Origin: Kalaharituber pfeilii
Taxonomy: Eukaryota; Ascomycota; Pezizomycetes; Pezizales; Pezizaceae
NCBI GenBank assembly: GCA_015179045.1
Contig: WHUZ01000045.1
Coordinates: 248,001-312,000 of the forward strand
DNA length: 64,000 bases
Reading direction: 5' to 3'
Part shown: piece after piece, positions 54,033 through 64,000 of the stretch
Numbering within the stretch: position 1 is the first letter of the stretch
Layout: the number at the start of each line of letters is the position of its first letter
Position numbers and translations under genes: made by a program
Notes under the pieces: generated by a model
The model's input: the letters and a program-made list of their open reading frames with translations, nothing else
Told to the model about the DNA's origin: nothing
Databases searched by the model: none

Positions 54033-54956
54033 ATGGAAACAGATGACACCCGCGAAATTGAACCCCACTCGGATGCAGCGACGATACCCGACACTTTGCA
54101 CCACTACTGCCCAGCCAAATGGGAAAAGGCCATCAATGAGGCTAAGAGTGACTCGGTAGCTATTTTCACAGATGGCAGCCGCAGTGAGGAAGGCGGTGTT
54201 GGCGGCGGATGGTGCTGGAGGCAGGTGGTAGCAGGTGAGTCAGAAGGGTCCCGGTGGGTAGGCACAAAAGCAACTGTGTGGGACGGCGAGGTCTCAGGAA
54301 TGAAGAGTGCCCTTGAAGCAGTTGATGGAGTGAAAAAGTGCTACTACTCGCAGACTCTCAGGCAGCTATCAGTGCAGTCCAGAAAGCAGGAAAAACTGGC
54401 AAGGCAAGGACTGCAGATCTAGCACGGGTGATAGAGCTGATTGCAGAGAGGCGGCAAAGGTTAAGGGAGGCGGATGCAGTGAAGCTGGCATGGGTCAAGG
54501 CCCACGTAGGGATAGAAGGCAATGAGAAGGCAGATGTTGGCCAAAGAGGGGGCCAAGTGCATGAGGTATGATGGGCAGGCCTCTGAGGGTGGGCTGCGTC
54601 AAGAGTTAGTTCGAAAAAGAAAAGAGGAGAGGGAGCGTGCAGGGTTTGGGAAGGGCAAATTCGTGAAGTGGGGCAGGAGAGCACTCACAAATTACACATG
54701 GCTGCGGACTGGAAAAGGCGGAGCTATGTGGAGGAGGATGGTCAGTGGCGAGGAGGTACAATGTACATGTGGTGAGGCATGGAGTGCTGAGCATGTGGTG
54801 TTCAGGTGCACCGAACTGGAGCGACCCCAGAGGAAGGACAAAGATGGGGCGCATGTCACCTGGCAGTCCTGGGAGGACCTAGAGGAGAAAGGGTGGAAGC
54901 AAGGTGTGGAGGGCGACCCGGTCGAGTACTGGTTTGCCTGCCTCGATCTGGGGTAG
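54033..54956 (+). pseudogene. LINE B ORF2 C-terminal part with RNase H, frameshifted
   Basis: METDDTREIEPHSDAATIPD leads to VAIFTDGSRSEEGGVGGGW (first Asp), VWDGEVSGMKSALEAV (Glu), then after a shift LLLADSQAAISAVQKA (Asp) and LAWVKAHVGIEGNEKAD (His/Asp). A second shift precedes LAKEGAKCMRYDGQAS, the zinc-type motif CTCGEAWSAEHVVFRC, and the end WFACLDLG. At least two indels (near 54345 and 54535) inactivate it. B differs clearly from A in sequence, so they are separate lineages. Confidence 0.85.
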
Positions 54957-55068
54957 CCGGGGACGGAGAGCACTGAGTGCTCAAGGTGTGCATGTAGATT
55001 CCGTAGTTAGGTGTTCCAAACCTGGCCCGGGTATATGGATCCCTGCCATAGGCTGATAGCCTGTATGC

Positions 55069-57648
55069 CTCCGCAACCCCGGGAACAGCACCGCCGAAAA
55101 GAACCGGGCAAGAAGACTTCTCCGAAACATTATTCGGGACAAGAAAAAGACGTACTGGGAAAACTTCCTCCAGGAGAATCGGGTAGAGTCCCCCTGGGAC
55201 ATCTTCCGCCTAGCTCGAGACCCATTTCGATCTCGCCCCCTTATGGGCATCGAAGGACCGGACGACCAGATCGCAGAGATTCTTATCCGGCACAACATCA
55301 TCACCGAACCCCCGGAGGATGAGACACCACGAAGAACCAGAGGCATCACGCTCGACAAGACACTCGCCAGGGCAGAAATAGAGAAAGCCCTCACCAGCGC
55401 CAAATCCAAATCGGCTCCGGGCCCCGACGGCATCCAGTACGGAGTCCTGAAACTCCTGAGGAAGACAACCCTCTGGGAAGCCCTCAGGGAGGAGATCGTG
55501 GAATACCTAAATGGGAACCACGGGTTCGCCAAAGGCTTTAACATGGTCATGATCCTCAAGAAAGGGAAGCCCCGAGATCAACCCGGGAGCTGGCGTCCCA
55601 TCACGCTTCTAAACACAGTCGCCAAGCTGGGACAGAAGGTCATGGCCAAAGCTATACAGAGGAAGGACGAACTGTTCAGGGAATCACAACTGGGCAGCCG
55701 ACCCTTCCGGGGAAGCGAGGATCTCCAGAGACAGGTTCTGAAAGAGGTCGACATACGGCTCAAAAAGAGGGAATGGACGGCACTGGTAGGAGACGACATT
55801 AAAGCAGCATTCAACCACCTGAGACGGGACAAAGTAGTCTCAAGGCTGGAACGCCTGGACCCAAACATAGCCAGCTTCGTTCAAGGGTTCCTCCAACCCA
55901 CACAATTCTCCATATCCTGGGCCGGGAAGGCACGCGGGACGGGAACGATGACGGACGGGGCCCCGCAGGGGTCACCTCTCTCCCCGGTCCTGTTTCTGGT
56001 GGCGGTCGCACCAGTCGCGGAGAAAGCCGAAAAAAGCCAGTTCACGCGCTCCTACGTCGATGACTTCCACAGTGTGATCTCCAGCAGCTCGATGAGACAA
56101 CTACGAAAAGACATAGACACTCACCGCAGGACACTGGCCCAAGAAGCATCCAAGGAAGGCTTCGAGCTGGACCCTCGGAAAGCAGAGACGCTGATCATAG
56201 GTACCCAAGGACCGAGTTATCGATTGGTTGGGCTGTCGGTCGATTGGGAACTGAAATACGAGGAACACTTCCGGAAAAGGCTGAACCTAGGGAAGGCGGC
56301 CTGGGGCATCGCACGGAGACTACATAAAATCCCCCCGAGCAAGAGACGACAGTTATACACCAGCATAGCGAGAAACATCGCAACATACGGCTGCTGGGCC
56401 TGGCAGGACTTCGCCAAGGGAGCACCAGTCGAGAAGAAACTCAGACAACTGGAAAAATGGCAATACTGTATCGCCAGAGACATCATAGGCGCCCCCTGGC
56501 CCCTGGGGTACCAGAAGGGACACGGTAGAGGGAATAGTCAACCTAGAATCGATCCAAACCTTCGCAAAGGGGGAAAGAGATCGCGTCGAGGCCCGATCCC
56601 TGAGGTTCCCCGACGAGCCTCTCCTAGACCCTTCCGCAGACACCATATACCTAAGAGGCGATCTCTCCCACCGGACCCCCATCCCCCTACATATCTTCCC
56701 CACACTCCCTAGCGACACGAGCCGGGAGAGATGGGAGGAAGTCATTCAAGCCGAAGAAGAGGAAGGTTGGAAAGGGGTCTACACGGACGGAAGCCGCATA
56801 GACAACCTCACCGGGGCGGGAACACACTCTCGCGGACAGGAAGAGTACATATACCTCGGCAGATGCAACACCGTCAACGACGGAGAAATGATCGCAATTG
56901 GCAAGGCCCTCGACACCGAAGGGGAACTCATGATCCTAACCGACTCGCGCACAGCAATTTCCAGACTACAAAAGATAGCCAACGGCGACCCAAACGCCGA
57001 AGGCTCATCCATGGCAGTTCGACAGGCATGGGAAGAGAGGACCAGACGCGGCGACCTAGACACAGCTGTCATGTGGGTCAAGAGCCACATAGGGATAGTC
57101 GGGAACTCCAAGGCGGACAAGGCAGCCAGGACGAGCACAGCCATCCAGTACGAAGACGAAATGGTCACGGAGGCGGGTATAAGACAAGAAGCCAAAAGAC
57201 TCAGAGCAGAAGAACGCAATCGTCTGGGACTATCATACAGACCCCTCCAGACAATCGACAACCGAAAAAGATTATCCACCCTGGCAGGGATCCTCGGGAA
57301 CAAGGGCCTCAAGGAGTGGAGACACCGCATAGGCCAAGCCGATTCACCGGAGTGTCGATGGTGCGGGAGAGCCCTGGAAAACCTGACGCACATATCCAAC
57401 GATTGCGCCCCTTGGCTCAGGAGGATGAGAGGAGGGGCTGAAAGCCTCACACATCCGGACAAAGACATCAACATGGCGGAGATATTGGACTGGGCGGGGA
57501 AAGAGTAAACTTGGGACTTAGAGCGGGCGGGGATATCTCAGTTTTTCATATTATTCTTTTCATTCTCATTTCACATTATGTATCTAAAACATCGCCATAG
57601 CCTTCGAGGCGGCATGCGATTAATGAAAAAAAAAAAAAAAAAAAAAAA
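55069..57648 (+). mobile_element. LINE A, 2.6 kb, nested in the LINE B tail
   Basis: Perfect 14-bp duplication gatagcctgtatgc at 55055-55068 and 57649-57662. The insert ends with UTR, A hairpin (AUCGC / GCGAU with a UUCG-containing loop) and 23 A. The 5-prime end is truncated within ORF2, before the reverse transcriptase. The longest LINE A copy in the window. Confidence 0.95.
55070..57508 (+). pseudogene. LINE A ORF2: reverse transcriptase, RNase H, zinc motif; one frameshift
   Basis: The first part encodes the finger and palm of a non-LTR reverse transcriptase: KSAPGPDGIQYGVLK, RPITLLNTVAKLGQK, LVGDDIKAAFNHL, GAPQGSPLSPVLF and SYVDDFHSV with the catalytic Asp pair. The thumb follows, then near 56495 (GAPW) a single-base change moves the frame. 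In the new frame: VEARSLRFPDEPLLDPS, GVYTDGSRIDNLTGAG, NDGEMIAI, LTDSRTAIS and WVKSHIGIVGNSKADKAA of RNase H, then CRWCGRALENLTHISNDC, ending MAEILDWAGKE. RNase H after the reverse transcriptase is as in Tad1-type elements. Endonuclease and ORF1 are lost by truncation. Confidence 0.92.
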
Positions 57649-57696
57649 GATAGCCTGTATGCGGGGTTACGTGAATCAAAAAAAAAAAAAAAAAAA

Positions 57697-58640
57697 TCTG
57701 TCAGTAGTCTTGGGGAGAAGTCCAACGTGCCATCTTGGCACTTGCCAAGCAAGCACGGCGGTGACGTAACACGATCGAAAAACGCCGAATTAGGAAGCAC
57801 GCGACCAACACCTACCGCAATGGCCCCGACCGGATTTCTGGAATACTTAGTGATTATCACACTTTCATGAAACATGGCCTTGCTATCAATATACATTTGC
57901 GCGCCGACTTCAGAACTCTCCCATAGTACAGATTTATGACAATTATGCATTTGGCCTGGAACAAAAATAAATCGCACGGAATCAAAAACTGAATGACAGC
58001 TCGGGCACGCGCATTCGTTACGCATACAAGAAGACTAGATTTAAAGCCGCTACCTACTGTACTAGTATAGCAAGCGCTGGCAGTGGCCTTATGGTTCCTT
58101 CGTCCATCTAAATGCTCGCTTGGCGCCGGCGCCGTCGCCATCAACTTTACAATGCATTGCATCTGTCAAGTACACATGCAGGGATTCGCCTCCGTCACAA
58201 TTAAATATTAAATATTCCCGTGAACATCGTCATGCATGCACGCGCAGGGATCCGCAGGCGTTCAGGCCTTTCAGGCCACCCAGTACGAGAGGAAGTGACT
58301 TGCTCTGACGGATCCCTATTTCCGGGGCCGGGCACTTGGAATTTTATTTATACATGCCGCTGGTCTTGATTCTACTGATCTGATGGGGTACAAGAGATAA
58401 CTATTCTTCTGTGCAATCTCACTGTGTCGACGGCGTGAGGGTAATATGATGTAGTATATACTTGCACACTTGACGGGAATCATTGGAGGATTAGGTACTC
58501 TTAAGCATTCGTATCCAGCCAAGGTAGGGGTTGGGAACACCCTTCGCCAGAATCATTGTGAATTGAGACGCGTCAGCGAGCTGATGACGCTGTATCGCTA
58601 TATAGCGACATGCATAATAATCGCTGCAAACTGACCAGGC
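57697..58640. other. No gene seen
   Basis: Short frames only, no domain. No clear repeat. Confidence 0.35.
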
Positions 58641-58790
58641 GGCCTAGGCCCCCTCAGGTGGCCTAGAGCGGCCCCATCCTAACACACGGCCAGCCTGGAT
58701 AGCCAGGTCAGCCTCCGGCCTTTGTTTTTGCCGCTCAAAGCCGGCGAGGCCATGCTTGAGGCTGACCTGAGCGGCACAATGGACCCACTC
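58641..58790. repeat. Inverted repeat upstream of the RBR gene
   Basis: aggtcagcctccggcc at about 58706 and ggcc-atgcttgaggctgacct at about 58750 can pair, and further CC/GG-rich words flank them. It might be the end of a MITE or a hairpin of unknown role. Confidence 0.4.
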
Positions 58791-59577
58791 CTGGACTCCA
58801 GTTATGAAAAGGATGTACTAAGGGAGAGCACGAGCTCCACGGCCAGTGATCGATAGCGGTGCAGAACAGAAAACTGAAATGGGGCATCAGAAACGGAGGA
58901 AGACCTGGATAACTCAGTATTCAGCCACATAGCAATCGTATTCCTGTGACTTTTGTTATAGCGGACGATATCTCCCTGTATATAAACCGTGATATTTATC
59001 TCTTATATTTAGTGTCATAGAGTATCTCTTCACCCGTACCTACAGCCAGCGGAGTGTCAGAGAGCTCTGCAGGTTATCTTGTAACGTCACTGAGGCGCCG
59101 GAAACTGTAGACGCTCGCAGACGTAGTTAAAATCACCGTACTCAAGTAAGGCCCGTAATGTACTGCATTGCATACACTTAGCATCACTTGACTCTGTTTC
59201 AAATTACTGAATTCAGTGGTTCGGGGAAGGTGACGTGGGCTGGCAAGCTGTATGCGGGGTTGCGTGCCTTAAAAAGCAAAAAAGAACAAATGATACACCG
59301 AGACTGGTTACCACCTTTGCGGAACGTAAGGCTCCATTTGAGCTCCTAGTTGCGTCGCACGCGAATCAGGCGATCTGGCGGGGTGCAACCAACACAAGCG
59401 TCCGTATATAACAATGCAGAAACCCAAAGACATCTGTTCGAACAAACCCCATTCCCATCGTCAGCCAACTCTGGTAACAAACAGGAAAACAGAAAACGTC
59501 AAGCAAACCTGTTTATTGTCCACACTTCTCTTAATCCCCCAACTCTTCTTCCAGGTCGATATTCCATCAAATCGGGT
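58791..59577. other. 5-prime flank of the RBR gene with a worn B tail
   Basis: A partial B tail (caagctgtatgcggggttgc, then an A-rich stretch) lies at about 59243-59290. A pyrimidine-rich run with an acceptor-like ttcttccag (59545-59553) just before the start could indicate a 5-prime UTR intron. Confidence 0.4.
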
Positions 59578-62500
59578 ATGTCTGACAACATTGTTAACCC
59601 GATACCTTGCCGCTTCTTTCTCGCCGGGAGGTGCAACCGCGGAATGAACTGCAAATGGTCCCATGACATCAGCGTTAGTGGCAATACCGCAATCAACAGC
59701 CCCACCTCCGGAGCTACACCGGGAGACTCTGCTCAACAATTTCAGCCGCCAAGCGGCCCGAAAGGAAAGGCGAAAAGCAAAGGCAAAGCTCCAGCCGTAG
59801 TAGCACCGACTATTAGGGCAAACAGCGCCGGGACTGCCAGGCCGGGGCATGAGGACACATCAACTCTTCCGGAGGGAGCGCGGACTAGTATTTTCGGTCC
59901 GGTAGGCTTTAAAGGACGACCACCGAGATATGCGCCGGCGAGCGGGAAGCCGTCCTCAAGTAGGCATTGCGTAGAGGAGTTGACATTAGAGGAGCTAGAG
60001 GCAGAATTTCGTAGCGAAGGAGCGTGGAACGTTGAGATCGAACCTGCTAAGATGGCGGAGGTGAGTTACACACTTGTGAGCGGTTACGAAGCTCTTCCCC
60101 TACCACCCAGCAGTCCTTTATAGTTGCCGGGTTTGGAATCCATAGCTGAGTTCACTAACGTGCTTACGAACCCGTAGAAAGAGCCGCCATTAGGACAAAC
60201 CCAACCTAGCGGCCCGGCCTCCAGAAAATATGACTCACCATTGACAGTGGAGAAAGTCCTGGGTGGCTCTATGTCCGTCCGATTTGGCCCCGGCCTTGAA
60301 ATACTCTCCGTCTCCCCAATCACTGTCTCCTCCTCCAGCATCGTGATCGACAACATTCCCCTCGGGACCCCTTTTGAGGCTCTCCGCGCACTCGTCTACC
60401 CCTTTAAGCCAAAAATCGCATCGCATGCAATTCGTGTCAACCCACGCAGGCGCTCCCTCCGCGTGATTGCTCACCTGGACGACACCGTGGCTGCCGCAGA
60501 AGCTGTCAAAGCGCTCGAGGAGGCCGAGTTCCGAGGCCGAGCGTTGTCGGTAAAGGCGATGAGACCCACTAATGTGTCTCAGGACGTCACCATAATTGAA
60601 TGCAGCTGGTCCACAGCTAGCGCCTCAGCCCAGCTCGGGTTCGCAAACCTCCGGGACGCAACCGAAGTGGTCAACATCTGTAGCTACTCGGAGAAGAAAA
60701 TCCGCGGGCGTCGGGTCAGGGCCATTGCTCAGGGAGACCATGTTGCTCGTCACATTGTCCATCCGGGCACTTACGGTGTCCTCCTGGTCAACCTTGACCC
60801 CCAGACAACGGAAGATGATATCTTTGGGCACTTTCAAAACATTGTCTCGTTGAATCGTCGATTGTCAGACTACGGGATCCTACCGTATATCCGGCGGAAA
60901 TTCGCGGTGGATCGCGAAGACAACTTGCGCATTGTCTCTGGGCCGTACGATTCCAGGCGAAGGGCCATAATACATTATGCCTCCGTAAATGACGCGAGCG
61001 CAGTGTACGCCAAGGTGAAGGGGCAGAAGGACACTGTTTTTGAGAAAATGAATATCGTTTATAACTTGTCACACTCAGCGAGCTTTAATATACCTGCAGC
61101 CATTTGGAAAGCCGTCAAGGGGGAGGTACGCATGCTAGCTAGGGAGGAGAGGGAGAACGAGAACGAGCTGGGCCACATGGAAGGCAGTTCGGGTGCGAAG
61201 GGTAAGGGCAGGGAGCCTGACGAGGAGAATGCACCAGCGCAAGTGAAGATTGTCGAGCGCGGAAGGCATGCGCCGGGAATTGTGCATGTTAATGGCAGCG
61301 GGCGGGCTGCTGTTGCGAGGGTGAAGGGAGCTATCCAAAAGTTACTGACGGGGAAGGTGGTGCGCGGCGATGGCGGGAAGCCGACGTGGGACGCCGCGCT
61401 GCGGGGGCCGGAGGGGAGGAAGTTAGTGCAGGTGGTACACGAGATGGGCGGGCATATGCATATTGATTTCCGACACCGGACATTGACGCTCTACGGGTCG
61501 CCAGAGAGGGTCGGCCGGGCGGAGGAGGTGGTGAAGGAGCAGTACAATCTGCTGCTGACGATGCGGCATGAGCTGCCGCTGGAGGGCTACCTGGGCCGGC
61601 TAGCGTTCCGAGGAGGAATCGCGGCGGTGCAGGAGCGCCTCGGGGAGGAGATGGTGGCCGTCGACCATGCACGCAGGAAGCTTATCGTGCGATGCAGTCC
61701 CGCCGACGTCAACCGCGTCAGAACCCTTCTCCACCGCCCGCGGCCCAAGCGAGCCGAGGCGGCACCGCGCGGCCAGGAGGAGCCCTGCCCCGTCTGCATG
61801 GAGCCGGCCGAGCCGCCCGTCGTCAGAACTGGCTGCGGCCACACGTACTGCAAGAGCTGCCTCCGGGATTACATCAGAGCGAGCCTCGGCGGGCGCAAAT
61901 TCCCCATCGCCTGCTTCCACGCCTCTGGCGGCACAGAATGCTCCGCGCCCATCTCCATCCCCACCATCCAAGAGATTCTGCCCACGCCAGACGCGGACCA
62001 GCTCTTCGAGGCCTCCTTTTCCAGCTACGTGCAGGATCGCCCGCAACAGTACTCGTACTGCCCGACGCCGGACTGCTCCACCGTATACCTCGTCACCCCT
62101 CTGGAGTCCGTATTCACATGCAGTCAGTGCTTCCTCAGCATATGCACCGCGTGCCAGGGCCCCGCGCACCACGGCCAGACGTGCACCCAACACAAAGCCG
62201 CCATCGATGGCGAGGAGCAGTTCGAGCACTGGAAGGCACATGCAGGCGTCAAGAGTTGCCCAAAATGCCACGTGGACATCGAGAAGAACGATGGGTGCAA
62301 CCACATGATTTGCAAGTGCGGCGCGCATCTATGCTGGAGCTGTATGCGCGAGTTCCCACGCGACGCCATTTACGCGCACATGCGGGACGAGTGTTTGGGC
62401 ACGGGGATCCCTGGAGAAGCTCAGCCGGCCCGCGCAGACACGCCACCGCCGCCGCTGCCGGAAGGGCTGTTGGACCGGCCGATATTTGTCGACGAGGACA

Positions 62501-63498
62501 TCAACGCAGCTCGGAATCGTGAGGGTCATTGTGCCATATTCAGAGCCTATATAGCGGGTCGCCACAGGGAGCAAGAAGCAACGATGCAGCAACTCGCGAG
62601 GATGCGAAGAGCAGAAGAAGCGAGAGCGCGCATGCAGAGAGAGATGGTGCAAGAGGTGGATGCGGTGCTCCAGAGGATACGAGTGCAGATGGAGAGGGAG
62701 CAAGAATTAGCAAGAGCGAATGGAGAGATCGAGGGGGAGCAAGACGAGGCGAGAGTGAATGCAGAGCTTGAGAGGGAGGAACACGAGGCGATACTGAGTA
62801 CAGAGCTTGAGAGGGAGCAAGACGAGGGGAGAGTGAATGCAGAGCTTGAGAGGGAGCAGGACGAGGCGAGAGTGAACGCAGAGCTTGAAAGGGCGCGCTT
62901 GCAGAGGGAGAGGGAGCAAGAAGAAGCGAGAGCGAATGCAGAGATCGAAAGGGTGCGACTGGAGAGAGAGAGGGAGCAAGAGGAGGCGAGAGCGAATGCA
63001 GAGCTTGAGAGGGCGCGCTTGCAGAGGGAGAGGGAGCAAGAAGAAGCGAGAGCGAATGCAGAGATCGAAAGGGTGCGACTGGAGAGAGAGAGGGAGCAAG
63101 AGGAGGCGAGAGCGAATGCAGAGCTTGAGAGGGCGCGCTTGCAGAGGGAGAGGGAGCAAGAAGAAGCGAGAGCGAATGCAGAGATCGAAAGGGTGCGACT
63201 GGAGAGAGAGAGGGAGCAAGAGGAGGCGAGAGCGAATGCAGAGCTTGAGAGGGCGCGCTTGCAGAGGGAGAGGGAGCAAGAAGAAGCACGAATGAACGAG
63301 GAAGTGGAAATTGCACGCCTCGCAAAGTTGCAAAAGCAGCAGAGAGAGGAACAAGAAACGATGTCGGGGATGCCTTGTTACGAGACGTATCAGAAGGCGG
63401 TAGGGAAAATGGAGGCAAGGGAAAGCGCGGCAAGGGAAAGGGCCGAGCACGAAGGTAGTAAGCAGGAAAAGAGGCAAGAGCATTGTATCGTGACGTGA
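59578..63498 (+). CDS. CCCH / RRM-like / RBR E3 ubiquitin ligase, two exons, about 1267 aa
   Basis: Exons 59578-60060 and 60178-63498; the 117-nt phase-0 intron has GTGAGT, an ACTAAC branch site and GTAG. The first in-frame ATG is at 59578, directly before the zinc finger. Residues 11-29 form a CCCH finger (C-x7-C-x5-C-x3-H). An RRM-like region (about 195-270) and a KH/RRM-like region (about 570-640) suggest RNA binding. RING1 starts at Cys698 (CPVCMEPAEP), IBR about 788-840, RING2 at Cys855 (CPKCHVDIEKNDGCNHMIC); Cys868 in DGCNHM is at the catalytic position of RBR ligases. Fungal proteins of this layout are known, similar in the RBR part to the C-terminus of plant DEAH11/12. A highly charged coiled coil with 40-residue repeats ends the protein. 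Role: probably ubiquitin transfer on or near RNA-protein complexes (inference). Confidence 0.9.
60061..60177 (+). other. Intron of the RBR gene
   Basis: GTGAGT donor, ttcactaacgtgc branch region 20-30 nt before the GTAG acceptor, length 117 nt. It joins two open frames in phase 0, linking the CCCH exon to the RBR exon. Confidence 0.85.
62881..63289 (+). repeat. 120-bp tandem repeat encoding coiled coil
   Basis: Three complete units (62881-63000, 63001-63120, 63121-63240) and a partial one. They are almost identical and each encodes 40 residues of two alternating types (ELERARLQREREQEEARANA and EIERVRLEREREQEEARANA). Near-identity shows recent expansion, so allele length may vary. Confidence 0.93.
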
Positions 63499-64000
63499 TT
63501 TGAATCTGTGTTGCTGAGAAGGGATCGTGAGGTTGTTGAGTTCTTGTCGTGTGGACAATGAGAATATCTTTGCTGTTTTTTTTGTTTTTTTTTGTTTTTT
63601 TTTTCTTCGTTTTGTTCATGACAAAATATGCCATAAAATGATGTTCCTGTTATCAATAAGAATACATATCATCAAGTTCCCAGCCGAACCGTGCAGTTCC
63701 AGTGTTGCAGAGGGGAGGGGGTGGCGTCGCGGGGATATACTCTAGAGTACTGTAGTGAAAAGAGCATTCAGTAGGGATTGAAATGTACTAAAATTTGTAC
63801 CTCGTTTAAATGGGGTCTTGGGCCTTAACATATCAGCAAAGAACACCGTACATATTCACGACGTCAACTGGTGACGTACAATAGCAACGTCTGCAACGGT
63901 TACTTTGGATGCAAGAAAGTTTAATGCTGCCATAGATGCTATTCGGGACTTTTCGTAAAGTGATTTTACTCTGCTGCTGCGCTACTTGCATGAGTAAGTG
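63499..64000. other. 3-prime flank of the RBR gene
   Basis: A T-rich run with G interruptions (63575-63611) lies in the presumed 3-prime UTR. No further gene up to the window end. Confidence 0.4.

Larger units (their letters stand above)
53890..57696 (+). mobile_element. LINE B, 5-prime truncated, split by a nested LINE A
   Basis: The first part (about 53890-55068) contains RNase H coding sequence and UTR, up to the B hairpin. The remaining 48 nt (57649-57696: hairpin 3-prime arm and poly(A)) follow the LINE A insert. The outer 5-prime border is approximate. Confidence 0.85.

Noticed and set aside
56731..57441. 236-codon plus-strand frame overlapping LINE A RNase H
   Set aside because: It is a shadow; the RNase H motifs lie in the neighbouring frame.
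61600..62522. Long open frames overlapping the RBR exon
   Set aside because: High GC content removes stops in other frames; only one frame shows RING/IBR/RING2 cysteines.
62540..63634. 364-codon minus-strand frame over the RBR tail
   Set aside because: It is the antisense of the 120-bp coiled-coil repeat; Ser/Leu/Pro composition follows from that.
1..64000. tRNA, rRNA or telomere repeats
   Set aside because: I looked for clover-leaf arms, conserved rRNA words and TTAGGG runs and saw none I could support by eye.

Overview
The window is eukaryotic and most likely a filamentous Dikarya fungus. Hand-resolved introns are short (46 to 117 nt), with GTRNGT-like donors and CTAAC-like branch points. 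The non-LTR elements look Tad1-like and the LTR element is a chromovirus. AT-rich tracts with C-to-T-like decay suggest past repeat-induced mutation. Pezizomycotina fits best, but Basidiomycota cannot be excluded. Most of the 64 kb is transposon graveyard between a few host genes.

Host genes with good support: (i) 664-1405 (-), a three-exon secreted protein of unknown family; (ii) 26854-27260 (+), a twelve-cysteine secreted peptide with a frame break; (iii) 34859-35303 and 36074-36680 (+), a tandem pair encoding a signal-anchor segment plus a VEARLDA heptad coiled coil; (iv) 38838-41522 (-), a five-exon DUF4238 protein of about 798 aa; (v) 59578-63498 (+), a two-exon CCCH / RRM-like / RBR ubiquitin ligase of about 1267 aa with a long repetitive coiled-coil tail.

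Layout. 0-5 kb: secreted gene, hAT-type MITE, coding remnants cut by micro-insertions. 5.2-7.7 kb: degenerate satellite and 83-bp repeats. 7.8-9.65 kb: foldback element with near-identical 733-bp arms. 9.9-11.1 kb: Tc1/mariner-like element. 12-25 kb: fragments of LINE family A and its ORF1-only relatives, a solo LTR, palindromic elements. 26-30 kb: cysteine-rich gene, MITE, LINE pieces. 30.4-34.3 kb: deleted chromovirus inside a tandem gene duplication. 38-41.5 kb: DUF4238 gene. 43.5-46.1 kb: large inverted-repeat element with a nested minisatellite element. 46-57.7 kb: more ORF1-only elements, a second Tc1-like copy, LINE family B and a 2.6-kb LINE A nested in LINE B. 59-63.5 kb: RBR gene.

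The main observation is a retrotransposition system sharing a small 3-prime hairpin tail. LINE families A and B, an ORF1-only element that ends at a shared stop codon and lacks ORF2, and at least sixteen tiny insertions all carry a hairpin, or part of one, followed by poly(A). One further insertion is essentially poly(A) alone. Most are bounded by 7-15 bp target-site duplications. Paired hairpin bases differ between copies while pairing is kept. All nine family-B micro-insertions begin at the hairpin base, so they look like a discrete unit rather than random truncations. Splice sites, boundaries and duplications were read by eye, so single-base positions may be off by a few.
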